A stretch of 64,000 nucleotides of DNA from Paenibacillus sp. MAEPY2 (GCF_000499205.1 NZ_AWUK01000026.1:124001-188000), one strand, 5' to 3'; counted from the first letter of the stretch, positions 52,008 through 61,561 are shown. Notes: generated from the sequence alone by a model not told the origin. Made by a program: numbers and translations.

Positions 52008-52538
52008 ATGTACTGGGACCTGTTCATGATGTTTATACGTGTAGGCCTCGTTTCGTTTGGTGGCGGTTATGCGGTTATCCCGATCATTCAGCACGAGGTC
52101 ACGGAAAAAGGTTGGCTGACAAGTTCAGAATTCCAGCAAACCGTAGCGCTGGCCGGCATGGCGCCCGGCTCGATTGCAACCAATGCGGCAACGTTGATTG
52201 GCTATAAAACGGCAGGTTATATCGGAGCCGCGGTCTCTACGGCGGGTATGATTTTGCCTTCATTAGTTGTCATTGTGTTACTCTCTGCCCTATTTTATCG
52301 GGTGCATGACAATCCATGGGTCAAGTCATCTTTATACGGCTTGCGTCCAGTAACGACGGGACTCATCATCTATGCTGCCATTCATTTTGGTTATCCAGTT
52401 GAAGACACAGGCATAAGCTGGGTATGGATTGCAACACTGCTCATTAGCGGAGTATGTTTGTTTCTCCTGTTCAAGTACAAGCTTCATCCCCTGCTGGTTC
52501 TTATTGTTGCCGGAGCCGCTGGCATTATTTTATTCTAA
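52008..52538 (+). CDS. CHR-family half-size transporter, second subunit
   Basis: The protein has 176 residues and the matching CHR motif RVGLVSFGGGYAVIPIIQHE and MAPGSIATNAATLIGYKTAG. CGGAGCG precedes the ATG. It follows the first CHR gene by 24 bases and should be its partner. The sulfatase-CHR-CHR order is one transcript ending at the hairpin near 52632. Chromate resistance is the alternative role. Confidence 0.87.
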   Translation: MYWDLFMMFIRVGLVSFGGGYAVIPIIQHEVTEKGWLTSSEFQQTVALAGMAPGSIATNAATLIGYKTAGYIGAAVSTAGMILPSLVVIVLLSALFYRVHDNPWVKSSLYGLRPVTTGLIIYAAIHFGYPVEDTGISWVWIATLLISGVCLFLLFKYKLHPLLVLIVAGAAGIILF

Positions 52539-52631
52539 AGCCAGCATGGCGACCCAGGAAGATTCTCCGCCGACAAATGTAGGTTGCTACCCTTTTTTTC
52601 AAACAGGTTACTCCCTTCAATGGTTTTAAAA

Positions 52632-52671
52632 GGAGCAGCGCGATCACAGCAATAGCTGTCCTGGCTGCTCC
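52632..52671. terminator. bidirectional terminator, CHR and epimerase genes
   Basis: GGAGCAGC and GCTGCTCC enclose an inner ACAGC/GCTGT stem. The plus strand continues CCTTCATTTTATTTT. It separates the convergent CHR and aldose-epimerase genes. Confidence 0.75.
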
Positions 52672-52684
52672 CCTTCATTTTATT

Positions 52685-53695
52685 TTACGATTGACGCATG
52701 TATAATCTGCTCGTTTCCTCCCAGATCTCTCCGGGCTCCAGACTAAATAATCCAGCTTCTTCGGCCTGCATATCCAGATTAGGTGCATTCACGAGATTGA
52801 TCTGGGGTTCAGGACAGAAAAAGCCTTCTTCTGCATTGTTGTTCCAGATCATCCATTGTTTATATGAGGTTCCCACATCGTAGATCAGTGTCATTCCATG
52901 CTTCGTATCCTGAAGTTCCATCCGATTCCTTCCGTTTTGCGGTACAGCAGTATAATGGTTATCCATTTCTGCAAAGAACGGATATACCCCGGAGTCACGC
53001 ATCAGCTCTTCCTCCTGAATCAGGGGCTGAAAACGTGTCGTTGGCAGCATACGTTGATCCAATTCCCATCTGTCTCCGATGGTCAGCTTGAGCTTGTAAT
53101 CAGAAGCCGATCCTCCCGTATTAAACGGTGCGTTGATTGAGGTATGAAAAGCGATCAGGCATGGCATGCAGGAGTCTCCATAATTGCGAATCCTCACATG
53201 CTGCATAAGTCCATCACTGCTCAGCGAGTAGCGCAATGTGATCCTGAATTGAAAAGGAAAGGTCACATACACCGGATGAGTTTCATCAATGGTAATGGAC
53301 ACCGAGACATAGCTTTCCTTCTCGGTATGTCCATACTCATCCACAACCCAGGGCGTATTATACAAAAATCCGTGCAAGTGATTTCCTGTTGCTTCCTCAT
53401 TCACCGGGAGCTGAAGTGTCTGCCCGTTCCAGGCAAACCGCCCATTCTCATAGCGATTAGGCGGAAAAAGGACGGGGATCCCATGAATCATCGGTTTTGC
53501 CTTGAATGATTCCATTTCTTCGGGTGACGGCTCATGAAGGAAGCGAAGCCCCCGCTCAAGATCACGAAACGCGACCAGATTACCACCTATCTCCGGCAGC
53601 ATCACAGCCTCACTGGAACCGAAACGAAGGTAAATGGCCTTTTCCCCTTGAAAATCGCCTTCCCAGGAATTACTTGTCTCCCTTGTGTTCAACAT
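52685..53695 (-). CDS. Aldose 1-epimerase family protein
   Basis: This cytoplasmic galactose-mutarotase-like beta-sandwich protein has 336 residues. It shows IHGIPVLFPPNRYENGRF, GNHLHGFLYNTPW with the catalytic His region, and FHTSINAPFNTGG. It interconverts sugar anomers, here probably those released by the two GH2 enzymes encoded upstream in the same operon. GGAGGGG precedes the ATG. It is the last gene of the GH2 locus. Confidence 0.9.
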   Translation of the reverse strand: MLNTRETSNSWEGDFQGEKAIYLRFGSSEAVMLPEIGGNLVAFRDLERGLRFLHEPSPEEMESFKAKPMIHGIPVLFPPNRYENGRFAWNGQTLQLPVNEEATGNHLHGFLYNTPWVVDEYGHTEKESYVSVSITIDETHPVYVTFPFQFRITLRYSLSSDGLMQHVRIRNYGDSCMPCLIAFHTSINAPFNTGGSASDYKLKLTIGDRWELDQRMLPTTRFQPLIQEEELMRDSGVYPFFAEMDNHYTAVPQNGRNRMELQDTKHGMTLIYDVGTSYKQWMIWNNNAEEGFFCPEPQINLVNAPNLDMQAEEAGLFSLEPGEIWEETSRLYMRQS

Positions 53696-53707
53696 GTGTT
53701 CCCCTCC

Positions 53708-55492
53708 TTATTCGCCAGCAGACGATGGATAACGCCCTTCAATAATGGCTCTTATCTGTTCCATCTGCATCTTGGGCTGTCGATCATACGTCAACAGACC
53801 GTTAATCTCCTGTTCTACATCCGTCAGCTGTGTGTAACAAAATCCTTCGACAACTGGGGAATCCAATAACGGCTGTACTACGGCATGCAGCCGCTGGGCA
53901 AAATCCTCGTCATTTTCCGCTCCGGAGTAACCCCAGCCTTCCCATTCACTTTTCTTATACCCGATTCCACCGAATTCGGTAATTAATATAGGCTGTCCTT
54001 CATAACGGTAGCCACCCACGCTCAGATTCCGACTGCCCGGAAGGGCGCTTACCGCATTCTCACGGGTACGATACCGGTCCTCCAGAACGTCCCTTCTCCA
54101 TTCATAATCATGAATGTTATACAAGTCGGTCTGTACCATCTCCCAGCCATCATTGGAAATGACCGGACGGGTGGAATCCAGCGATTTGGTCAAATAATAC
54201 ATCGACAAGGCGTGATACTGCTGCTCCTTGCTGGTCAGGATATTGGGAACGCCCCAGCTTTCATTAAGAGGAACCCAGACCACAACACATGGATGGTTGT
54301 AATCCCTTTCCAGCGCCTCCTGCCATTCCCGTGTTACCTGAGCGACGTATTGTTCCGAGAAATTGTACGCATTCGCCATCTCTCCCCATACCAGCAGTCC
54401 CAGCTGATCACACCAGTACAGGTATCTTGGATCTTCAATCTTCTGGTGTTTTCTGGCGCCGTTAAATCCCATTTCCTTCGTTAATTCCACATCACGCCGG
54501 ATAGCCTCATCACTCGGCGGGGTCAGATTACCATCCGGAAAGTACCCTTGATCCAGAACGAGCTTCATATAATATGGACGGTTATTCAGAAACAACTTGC
54601 CTTGTTCAATGGAAATCTTGCGCATGCCGAAATAGCTGTCGACCTCATCGACTTGCACACCATCCACCAACACAGTGAAATGAATGTCATAGAGATTGGG
54701 ATGCTCTGGGGACCACAGCCTGCCAAGACCATGCTCGTTAAAAGTATGAAGCCCAATGGTACGGGTTTCTGTTTTGCCGCTGATTCGATATTCGTCTTCA
54801 GACAGCTGCTCTCCCTGATAAGCAATCTGTACACGCAGTCTGACATCTTGAGCATCCCAATCCCTTGGATCAGTTTGTTCCCTTTGAAGATGAGCCGTGA
54901 CTTCGATCTCGTTGCGATCGACATCGGGAGTCAGGCGCACCTTCTGCAGATGAACGGGGGCAACAGCTTCAAGCCACACCGATTGCCATATTCCAGTCGT
55001 GCAGGTATAGAAAATTTGGGCGGATTGTTCCTGCCAGAACTGCTTCCCACGCGGCAGCGTCACATCCCTGCTATAATCGATCGCTTGTACGGTCAGCACA
55101 TTGTTTCCTTCCAGCAGAGCATCCGTAATATCGGCATGAAATGGCGTATGCCCGCCCTCATGCCGAACCACCAGTTTCCCGTTCACCCATACAGAGGCTT
55201 CATAGTCCACGGCTCCGAAGTGCAGCAGCAGCCGTTTGCCGGTGAAGTTCTCTGGAATGTCAAAAGTCCGTTTGTACCAGACATTATCGTGAAAATCCGG
55301 ATCTGCTATCCCGCTGAGCTGACTTTGAAAAGCAAACGGCACCTGGATTCGGCGGCTGAATGCTTGTTTGCCTTCATTCCAGTTTTCCGAACGTCCCTTG
55401 TTATGATCATCGAATTCAAATTCCCATTCCCCGTTCAAACTCATCCAGTCCTTCCGCACAAATTGCGGCCTTGGATAATCCTGTCGCAGCAT
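53708..55492 (-). CDS. GH2-family glycoside hydrolase, second copy
   Basis: The enzyme has 594 residues from the ATG at 55492, after CAGGAG. It has a GH2 sugar-binding domain, an immunoglobulin-like domain and a TIM barrel. The acid/base Glu lies in VWVPLNESWGVPN and the nucleophile in PILITEFGGIGYKKS. There is no signal peptide, so it acts in the cytoplasm on imported oligosaccharide. It is a paralogue of the preceding gene: both open with YPRPQFVRK and close with CYTQLTDV.QEINGLLT. It could be a beta-galactosidase, glucuronidase or mannosidase. Confidence 0.9.
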   Translation of the reverse strand: MLRQDYPRPQFVRKDWMSLNGEWEFEFDDHNKGRSENWNEGKQAFSRRIQVPFAFQSQLSGIADPDFHDNVWYKRTFDIPENFTGKRLLLHFGAVDYEASVWVNGKLVVRHEGGHTPFHADITDALLEGNNVLTVQAIDYSRDVTLPRGKQFWQEQSAQIFYTCTTGIWQSVWLEAVAPVHLQKVRLTPDVDRNEIEVTAHLQREQTDPRDWDAQDVRLRVQIAYQGEQLSEDEYRISGKTETRTIGLHTFNEHGLGRLWSPEHPNLYDIHFTVLVDGVQVDEVDSYFGMRKISIEQGKLFLNNRPYYMKLVLDQGYFPDGNLTPPSDEAIRRDVELTKEMGFNGARKHQKIEDPRYLYWCDQLGLLVWGEMANAYNFSEQYVAQVTREWQEALERDYNHPCVVVWVPLNESWGVPNILTSKEQQYHALSMYYLTKSLDSTRPVISNDGWEMVQTDLYNIHDYEWRRDVLEDRYRTRENAVSALPGSRNLSVGGYRYEGQPILITEFGGIGYKKSEWEGWGYSGAENDEDFAQRLHAVVQPLLDSPVVEGFCYTQLTDVEQEINGLLTYDRQPKMQMEQIRAIIEGRYPSSAGE

Positions 55493-55542
55493 GATGTTCA
55501 ACTCTCCTGTTCTAAGTGGATCTCTAGTAAATAGCTCAGGCT

Positions 55543-57309
55543 TCACCCCAGGTTGATTTTTCGAATCTCTTCCAGCGGAACCTTCGGTTTGCGTTCTTCC
55601 GTCAACAGGCCGTTGATCTCTTGCTGCACATCCGTAAGCTGTGTGTAACAATAGCCAGAGATATAGGGAATGGATTGAATTGCCCCGGTAATGGATCTGA
55701 AACGTTCGAGGAAAGCCTCTACCGAATCCACTTGGTTACCGTATCCCCAGCCTTTATCCGATTGAAAAGCGATTCCGCCGAATTCACTAATGATGATGGG
55801 TTGGCCCTTGTACGTATATCCTTCCGCAAAAGCAAATTTCCATCTGTTGGATGCGATCTGGTTCGTTACAATCATATCCTTATCCTGATAGCGCTCCAGA
55901 AAAGCGTCTCCCGTCTCCACATAGTCATGGAGGGTCAGAATGTCTGATACCGTATGCTCCCAGCCGTCATTGGTAACCACCGGACGATACGGATCAATCG
56001 CTTTTGTCAGGTGATAGATGGTTTGGGTGAACTGCTGCTGCCTTACATCATGGGCAATGGTCTGTATACCCCATGATTCATTGAATGGAACCCAGGTAAT
56101 TATGCATGGATGATTATACTGCTGAGGTACAATTTCCAGCCATTCTTTGGTGAAGCGGCTGACAGCCTCGTCATTGAATTCGAAGGTCGCTGCCATTTCT
56201 GACCAGACCAGCATGCCTTTTACATCACACCAATATAAAAAGAGCGGGTCCTCCAGTTTCATATGTTTACGGATTCCGTTGTATCCCATTGCAGCAATGT
56301 AATCGATATCCTCAATCAGCGCTTCCTCGGAAGGAGGTGTCAGATGGGTCTCCGGCCAATAGCCCTGATCCAGAATCAGCCTCTGATACAGTGGAGCGTT
56401 ATTCAGCAGAATCTGCCCGTTTTCAATCGATATCTTTCGCATGCCAAAATAGGACTGAACCCGGTCGCTTTCTTTCTCGTCCTCGTACAGAACAAACTCA
56501 ATATCGTACAGGTTCGGTGATCCTGGTGACCACAACGATTGTTTCCACGGACCGCCTGCCTCGTGTTTTACACTGGCTTCTATCGTCATCCAAGGTCTGT
56601 CTGGAGACAGGCTGATGGTTTGTACATGCTGCCCATTAAGCTCTATGCGCGTCTCCAGACGCAAATTGTTCCTGCCTTCAATTCCATGCAGCTGAAAGTC
56701 CAATCGAATCATATGTCGATCAATATCCGGTGTCATTTTGACTGCATCAATTCTTGCCTCATTCACATATTCCAGCCATACACTTTTCCAAATCCCGGTG
56801 CTCTGTACATAAAAGCATTCAAAATTTTGATCCACCCAGCGTTGTTTTCCACGAGGCTGCACTGCACTCTGACTGTCCTCTATCTCAAGCACGATATTGT
56901 TCTCTGAACCGTACGTAACGTATGGCGTGATGTCGAAGGAAAAGGCAGCATAACCACCTTCATGCTCTCCGACAACTGTCCCGTTCACCCAGCATTTTGC
57001 CTTGTAGTCTACACCCTGAAAATGAAGAATCGTCCTCTTCCCTTGAGCCTCCTGCGGGATCAGCACATTTCTTCGATACCAGACCCGTGGATGAAATGTC
57101 TCGATCCCGATTCCGCTTGCTTTGGTTTCATAGGTGAAAGGAACAATAATTTGGGTGCCCTTCGGAAATTGTTCACGATCATACCAATGCTCGCTTTCTC
57201 CTACTTTGCCATCATCGAAGGAAAAATCCCATTCCCCGTTCAGATCCAGCCACTCCTTGCGGACAAATTGTGGTCTTGGATAATGTTTGCTATAAGATTT
57301 GGTAGTCAT
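55543..57309 (-). CDS. GH2-family glycoside hydrolase, first copy
   Basis: The enzyme has 588 residues and the three-domain GH2 layout. The acid/base Glu is in ITWVPFNESWGIQT and the nucleophile in PIIISEFGGIAFQSD. No signal peptide is present. GGGGAG precedes the ATG. The end of this gene and the start of the next are 50 bases apart, and the two proteins align along their whole length, so they arose by tandem duplication. They probably differ in linkage or sugar preference. The substrate is unknown. Confidence 0.9.
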   Translation of the reverse strand: MTTKSYSKHYPRPQFVRKEWLDLNGEWDFSFDDGKVGESEHWYDREQFPKGTQIIVPFTYETKASGIGIETFHPRVWYRRNVLIPQEAQGKRTILHFQGVDYKAKCWVNGTVVGEHEGGYAAFSFDITPYVTYGSENNIVLEIEDSQSAVQPRGKQRWVDQNFECFYVQSTGIWKSVWLEYVNEARIDAVKMTPDIDRHMIRLDFQLHGIEGRNNLRLETRIELNGQHVQTISLSPDRPWMTIEASVKHEAGGPWKQSLWSPGSPNLYDIEFVLYEDEKESDRVQSYFGMRKISIENGQILLNNAPLYQRLILDQGYWPETHLTPPSEEALIEDIDYIAAMGYNGIRKHMKLEDPLFLYWCDVKGMLVWSEMAATFEFNDEAVSRFTKEWLEIVPQQYNHPCIITWVPFNESWGIQTIAHDVRQQQFTQTIYHLTKAIDPYRPVVTNDGWEHTVSDILTLHDYVETGDAFLERYQDKDMIVTNQIASNRWKFAFAEGYTYKGQPIIISEFGGIAFQSDKGWGYGNQVDSVEAFLERFRSITGAIQSIPYISGYCYTQLTDVQQEINGLLTEERKPKVPLEEIRKINLG

Positions 57310-57359
57310 ATTGTTCTCCCCGATCTCCTCTATATTTGGCGCGTTGGCCTGAAAAAGTG

Positions 57360-58166
57360 TTAACCCTTAATACCAGACATGCTGATACCTTTGACAATCT
57401 GCTTCTCAAAGATGACAAATAATATAATGATAGGAACAGAAGCGACGGCATTGATAACCATTGGTTTAACATAATCCTCTGAATACTGCCCCATCAGCGT
57501 GGGAATTCCCATTGGCAGTGTAAACAGATTGTCATCCGTGATCGAAAGAAAAGGCCAGAGAAAATTGTTCCATGAACCAATAAACGTCAGGATCGCCATG
57601 GAAGCCATCGCTGGCCGGGTCAGCGGCAGAACAATGCTGGTGAAAATCCGCCAAAAGCCCCCACCGTCAATTTGCACGCTCTCCAACAGATCATTGGGAA
57701 TACCGTCGAAGAAGCTTTTGAGTACAATGACTGCTACAGGCGAAGCCAACGCAGGAATGATTAATCCACTGTATGAATTTAGCAAATGAAGATCCTTGGC
57801 CACCTGATAGAGTGGAATAATGGTAGCCTCACCGGGAATCAACAGCCCGCCAAGAATGAAGAAGAAAATAAATGTACGGAAACGAAACGGTACTTTGGAC
57901 AGGGCAAATCCGGCCATAGCGGCGAAAATAACAGTCAACACGGTCACTATCACCGCGACAAACAAACTGTTAACCACCCACTGTGACAGCTTTGTCGTCG
58001 TCAGAATCTCGTTATAGACGGCAAGCGAGTAAGGAGGTTTAAACCAGTCCAGCACTGTAATAATCTTCATGCCTTCTTCTTTAATGGAGACCATCAGCAT
58101 CCACACAAGTGGGGCCGCAAACATAACCGCCATCAACGCTGAACCTATGCGATACAGCCATTTCAT
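57360..58166 (-). CDS. CUT1 sugar ABC transporter permease, MalG-type
   Basis: This membrane protein of 268 residues starts with YRIGSALMAVMFAAPLVWML. The EAA loop is PNDLLESVQIDGGGFWRI, and the C-terminus is EKQIVKGISMSGIKG. Its ATG touches the stop of the MalF-type permease gene (1-base overlap). It imports the oligosaccharide cleaved by the GH2 enzymes downstream. No ATPase gene is nearby. Confidence 0.93.
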   Translation of the reverse strand: MKWLYRIGSALMAVMFAAPLVWMLMVSIKEEGMKIITVLDWFKPPYSLAVYNEILTTTKLSQWVVNSLFVAVIVTVLTVIFAAMAGFALSKVPFRFRTFIFFFILGGLLIPGEATIIPLYQVAKDLHLLNSYSGLIIPALASPVAVIVLKSFFDGIPNDLLESVQIDGGGFWRIFTSIVLPLTRPAMASMAILTFIGSWNNFLWPFLSITDDNLFTLPMGIPTLMGQYSEDYVKPMVINAVASVPIIILFVIFEKQIVKGISMSGIKG

Positions 58167-59056
58167 CAGTTTTCCGCCCCTTTCCGGTTAGTCATCCAGT
58201 ATTGCAGCGCCGACAGAACCAGCAGGATCACGAATAAAATGTAGGACATCGTTGCGGCATAACCCAGGTTGTTATTCTTGAATCCGGTCTGATAGATTAA
58301 CTGAATTATCGGACGTGTCTGATCCAGCGGTCCCCCGCCCGTAATGACATAAATTTGCATAAAGACTTTGTAGGAAGCGATGATCTGCAACATCGTTATG
58401 GTTTTGGTCAATGGATTTAGATAAGGAAGAGTAATTCTCCAAAATATTTGAGTATCACTCGCACCATCCAATCTTGCCGCTTCATAAATTTCATCCGGTA
58501 TTTCCTGCATAGCGGAAAGATACAAAATAAAGTTAAATCCGACTGTCCACCACAAGGTAATTACGGTAATAACGACCCAGGCGAGCCCAGTTTCCGTCAG
58601 CCAGAAAACCTCAGAATTTTGAGGCAATAATTGGACAAGATGCAGGACGGAATTGACCAATCCCGTATAAGGCTGAAATACGAATAAACCCAGATAAGCT
58701 GCGACGGCGACGGAGAGTACGCTTGGTATAAAGAAGATGATGCGGTAGAACTTCTGCAAAGACGATTTACGGTTGGCAATCATAGCCAGCAAAATCGCGA
58801 GTATAATCATGGTCGGTGTACTCAAGAAAACAAAAAAGGTAGAATGCCAGATCGCTTCCCAAACCTCTCTGTCCTGAAAAACTTTCCGGAAGTTATCCAG
58901 GCCAACAAAATCCATTTTCTTAATCAATGTCCATTTGTAGAAGGTCATCTCCACGCCTTTAATCATGGGCCAGATCGTAAATAAACCATAAACAATTAAG
59001 AATGGAAGCAGAAATACCAGTGCCTGCAAATCCGCTCTCATTTTTTTGATCTTCAT
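58166..59056 (-). CDS. CUT1 sugar ABC transporter permease, MalF-type
   Basis: This membrane protein has about 296 residues. It starts ADLQALVFLLPFLIVYGLF, and the EAA loop is PDEIYEAARLDGASDTQIF. I use the ATG at 59056 with GGGGAG upstream, not the GTG eight codons earlier. It follows the binding-protein gene in one operon with the MalG-type permease, two GH2 genes and the epimerase gene. Confidence 0.92.
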   Translation of the reverse strand: MKIKKMRADLQALVFLLPFLIVYGLFTIWPMIKGVEMTFYKWTLIKKMDFVGLDNFRKVFQDREVWEAIWHSTFFVFLSTPTMIILAILLAMIANRKSSLQKFYRIIFFIPSVLSVAVAAYLGLFVFQPYTGLVNSVLHLVQLLPQNSEVFWLTETGLAWVVITVITLWWTVGFNFILYLSAMQEIPDEIYEAARLDGASDTQIFWRITLPYLNPLTKTITMLQIIASYKVFMQIYVITGGGPLDQTRPIIQLIYQTGFKNNNLGYAATMSYILFVILLVLSALQYWMTNRKGAEN

Positions 59057-59140
59057 ATGCGTCTCCCCTTTGATTGGCACACAAGCCGGCGATCTCTAGT
59101 CTACAGATGATACACACGGCTTGCGTGACCCGTCTTCCTT

Positions 59141-60433
59141 CTATTCGCTCAGAATTTTCTGAATGGCTGTCTCCATGTTGTTCATGGCATCCGCAGGGGT
59201 CATTTTGTTCATCCATACTTCATTCAAAAATTTAAAGGCAGCTTGATCACGGATTTGTGCATTCTTGGTAGAATGTTTGCTGAATTTAACTACACTTGCC
59301 ACTTCGGAATAATCGCTGCGGTACGGCAGATCCTTGAATTCCTGCTTTTCCAGCACGGATGGCTTGGATGGAATATGTCCGGCTTTCGCCCAGACCTGAC
59401 CATTATCAGCAACCCAGTCGGCGAAGATCATGGCGGCTTTGCGTTTAGCCGAGTCCTCATCCTTAGTCAGCGGCAGAACAATCGTGTGAGAATCTCCCCA
59501 TGTTGCTTCCTGATCGTAGAATTTCGGAATTGGCATGGCTCCAAACTCAAGTCCTTTGGTGGATTCCCAGGTTCCAGTCGTCCAGACCCCTGTCATGATA
59601 ATGGCGGCTGTGCCACTTTGGAAATTTTTATAGAAGTCTGGATCATTTTTCTTGATATAGCCTTCGGTATAGAGCTTCTGGATATAGTCTGCGGCTTTGA
59701 TGCCTTTCTCCTTATCAATGGCTGCGGACTTCAGATCATCCGATACGACGTCGTTGCCACCTAACTGGGAGTACAGTGACCACCACAAGCGGTAAGGGTC
59801 ATCATTATTATTGGACAATGCAAACGGGGTAGTTTTGGCAGGCAGCTTCTCTTTTAACGTTTGAAGGAAACTTACAAATCCGTCAGCAGATTGCTCCAGA
59901 ATCGGTTTCCCGTCTTCCCCAAGCAAGCCTGCATCTTTTAAAAGTTTTTTGTTGTAGAACATGATAAAGGGATGTGTGTCAATGGGTACAGCATAATGTT
60001 GGCCTTCTACGGTGACCGCATCCAAGAGATTTTGGTTATAAGTGCTCCAATCCACACCTGCATCCGTAGCCGGAGTATCCAGCTCTGTGACGACCCCCTG
60101 ATTGATCAGATCGGGCAGTCTGGAAGAATGGGAAATCCCGATATCCGGTCCATTACCGTTACCAACAGCGGTAACAAGCTTCGTATAGTACTCGCCCCAG
60201 GCCAATTTGGTATTCTTGACTTCAATTTCCGGGTGGGTTTTGTTGAATTCATCGACCAATGTCTGCATATTGGCGCCATCACCACCATCGAACAGTGTCC
60301 AGAAGGACAATGTCACTTTTCCATCACCGGAGCCACTATCCCCAGCCTCGTTACTGCCTCCGCTACATGCACTTAAAATGGTTGAGAATGAGAGCAATAA
60401 TGTCAGTGCTAACCTGCCGATCTTCTTTTTCAT
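59141..60433 (-). CDS. Family 1 sugar-binding lipoprotein of the GH2 locus
   Basis: This extracellular binding protein of 430 residues has the signal peptide LALTLLLSFSTILSAC (lipobox LSAC) and a short Gly/Ser linker. The mature fold opens VTLSFWTLFDGGDGANMQTL. It is the first gene of the six-gene GH2 operon. Its promoter is canonical, with a cre box over the -35 and an inverted repeat matching one before the ArsR gene, so it is both glucose-repressed and locally controlled. Confidence 0.93.
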   Translation of the reverse strand: MKKKIGRLALTLLLSFSTILSACSGGSNEAGDSGSGDGKVTLSFWTLFDGGDGANMQTLVDEFNKTHPEIEVKNTKLAWGEYYTKLVTAVGNGNGPDIGISHSSRLPDLINQGVVTELDTPATDAGVDWSTYNQNLLDAVTVEGQHYAVPIDTHPFIMFYNKKLLKDAGLLGEDGKPILEQSADGFVSFLQTLKEKLPAKTTPFALSNNNDDPYRLWWSLYSQLGGNDVVSDDLKSAAIDKEKGIKAADYIQKLYTEGYIKKNDPDFYKNFQSGTAAIIMTGVWTTGTWESTKGLEFGAMPIPKFYDQEATWGDSHTIVLPLTKDEDSAKRKAAMIFADWVADNGQVWAKAGHIPSKPSVLEKQEFKDLPYRSDYSEVASVVKFSKHSTKNAQIRDQAAFKFLNEVWMNKMTPADAMNNMETAIQKILSE

Positions 60434-60461
60434 GCGAGTATCCCCTTTACTCTAATTTGTA

Positions 60462-60490
60462 GATACAAACGATATAATTGTTTTGTTACA
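60462..60490. promoter_or_regulatory. ArsR-type operator before the GH2 operon
   Basis: On the minus strand TGTAACAAAACA, nine bases, TTTGTATC. The same two half-sites, five bases apart, occur at 61632-61657 before the ArsR-type gene. It lies between the promoter and the binding-protein start codon, a position for repression. Confidence 0.65.
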
Positions 60491-60511
60491 TTATTACTGT
60501 ATCTATAGGGG

Positions 60512-60540
60512 ATTATATAAGGGTATTTCTCTTGTGTCAA
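60512..60540 (-). promoter_or_regulatory. Promoter of the GH2 operon
   Basis: A consensus vegetative promoter on the minus strand: TTGACA (60535-60540), 17 bases, TATAAT (60512-60517). Confidence 0.85.
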
Positions 60541-60548
60541 CGCTTTCA
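60535..60548. promoter_or_regulatory. cre box over the GH2 operon -35
   Basis: TGTCAACGCTTTCA matches the CcpA consensus at all fixed positions but one and overlaps the -35 hexamer completely, so bound CcpA would exclude RNA polymerase. Confidence 0.7.
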
Positions 60549-60576
60549 AACATATTTAATGTAATTATTAATTAAA

Positions 60577-60616
60577 AAAAGGCCTTAGTTACATAATATC
60601 TGCAACCAAGACCTTT
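60577..60616 (-). terminator. terminator of the ArsR-type gene
   Basis: On the minus strand AAAGGTCTTGGTTGC and GTAACTAAGGCCTTT pair with few mismatches and are followed by a run of T residues. Confidence 0.75.
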
Positions 60617-60631
60617 CTCCCTTATAACATT

Positions 60632-61561
60632 CTAATGAATAGCATAATGTACAGTCATTTTGATATTTTGGTCATAATCTCCAAATTGTCGCCCAAAGAG
60701 ATTTACGCCTCCTTGATGAACAGCATCCGGTTTAATGCCAATCCGCACCCTTAACTTGTGGCTGTTCTGAAGGTTAAGCTGAGCCAGATCAACTGCTGAG
60801 ATTTTCTCCATATCCAGTGTCGTTTTATTTTTGTCCACTCGCCATGTCTTTAATAACCCATACTGTGTTGACCATTCAAACCACCAAGCCGGGTTGAGCT
60901 TTCCGCGCCGATCTCCAAAGTCACCAGGACATGTCCACATGCCAATTTCCACACCGTTAATCCATACGGAGATATCGGAAGGCCAATTATGATCATAGTT
61001 TGGTGCTTCAGAACACATCTCCATGGACAGTTCCAGTGATTCGATTACCGCTTCTCCCGGAATTTCCAGTGGCATCAAATATTCGACATATCCTTTGCGA
61101 AACCACATAATCTGCGCGCCAACATGCTTTGGATGAAAAAAGCTGGCAGGTTCATCCTCACGAATGATCATGCCCTCACCATTCGCCATGCCGCAGGTTG
61201 GTGATACTTCACAATCACTATAGTGACCAATAGGCATATCCACTTCGTATACCTGAATATCGCCTTTGGGAATTGCTTTCTCCAGATTAAGAGCAATATG
61301 AATATCATCGTAATTGCGGCTGCATACCTTCATTGCCCCGCGAGAGGCGGGCAGCAGTTCCGTATTAATCAGCCTCGCCGCTTCCAAAACCTTGATATTA
61401 CTGGCTACTGTCGATACCGGAAGTTTGAGAGCTTCCGCGATTTCTACTATATTCAGGTTTTGGGAAATCAATAGTCTCAGGATATCCACTCGTGAGCGGG
61501 TCGATAAAGCATGCGTGACCGTGACCAACTCATCCGGATTATCAAAACTCAACTCAAGCAT
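60632..61561 (-). CDS. ArsR-type winged-helix regulator of the GH2 locus
   Basis: The protein has 309 residues. The N-terminal ArsR-like winged helix covers about 10-90 (LSTRSRVDILRLLISQNLNI; LPVSTVASNIKVLEAARLI). The C-terminal domain of about 200 residues is predicted to be beta-rich (FHPKHVGAQIMWFRKGYVEY; NWPSDISVWINGVEIG) and may bind a sugar. It is much larger than metal-sensing ArsR proteins and lacks their Cys clusters. GAGGTGG precedes the ATG. A matching inverted repeat before this gene and before the GH2 operon marks both as targets. Confidence 0.88.
   Translation of the reverse strand: MLELSFDNPDELVTVTHALSTRSRVDILRLLISQNLNIVEIAEALKLPVSTVASNIKVLEAARLINTELLPASRGAMKVCSRNYDDIHIALNLEKAIPKGDIQVYEVDMPIGHYSDCEVSPTCGMANGEGMIIREDEPASFFHPKHVGAQIMWFRKGYVEYLMPLEIPGEAVIESLELSMEMCSEAPNYDHNWPSDISVWINGVEIGMWTCPGDFGDRRGKLNPAWWFEWSTQYGLLKTWRVDKNKTTLDMEKISAVDLAQLNLQNSHKLRVRIGIKPDAVHQGGVNLFGRQFGDYDQNIKMTVHYAIH

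Noticed and set aside
54548..55534. A 328-codon plus-strand frame opposite the second GH2 gene
   Set aside because: It is antisense to a gene with complete catalytic motifs and matches no family I know.
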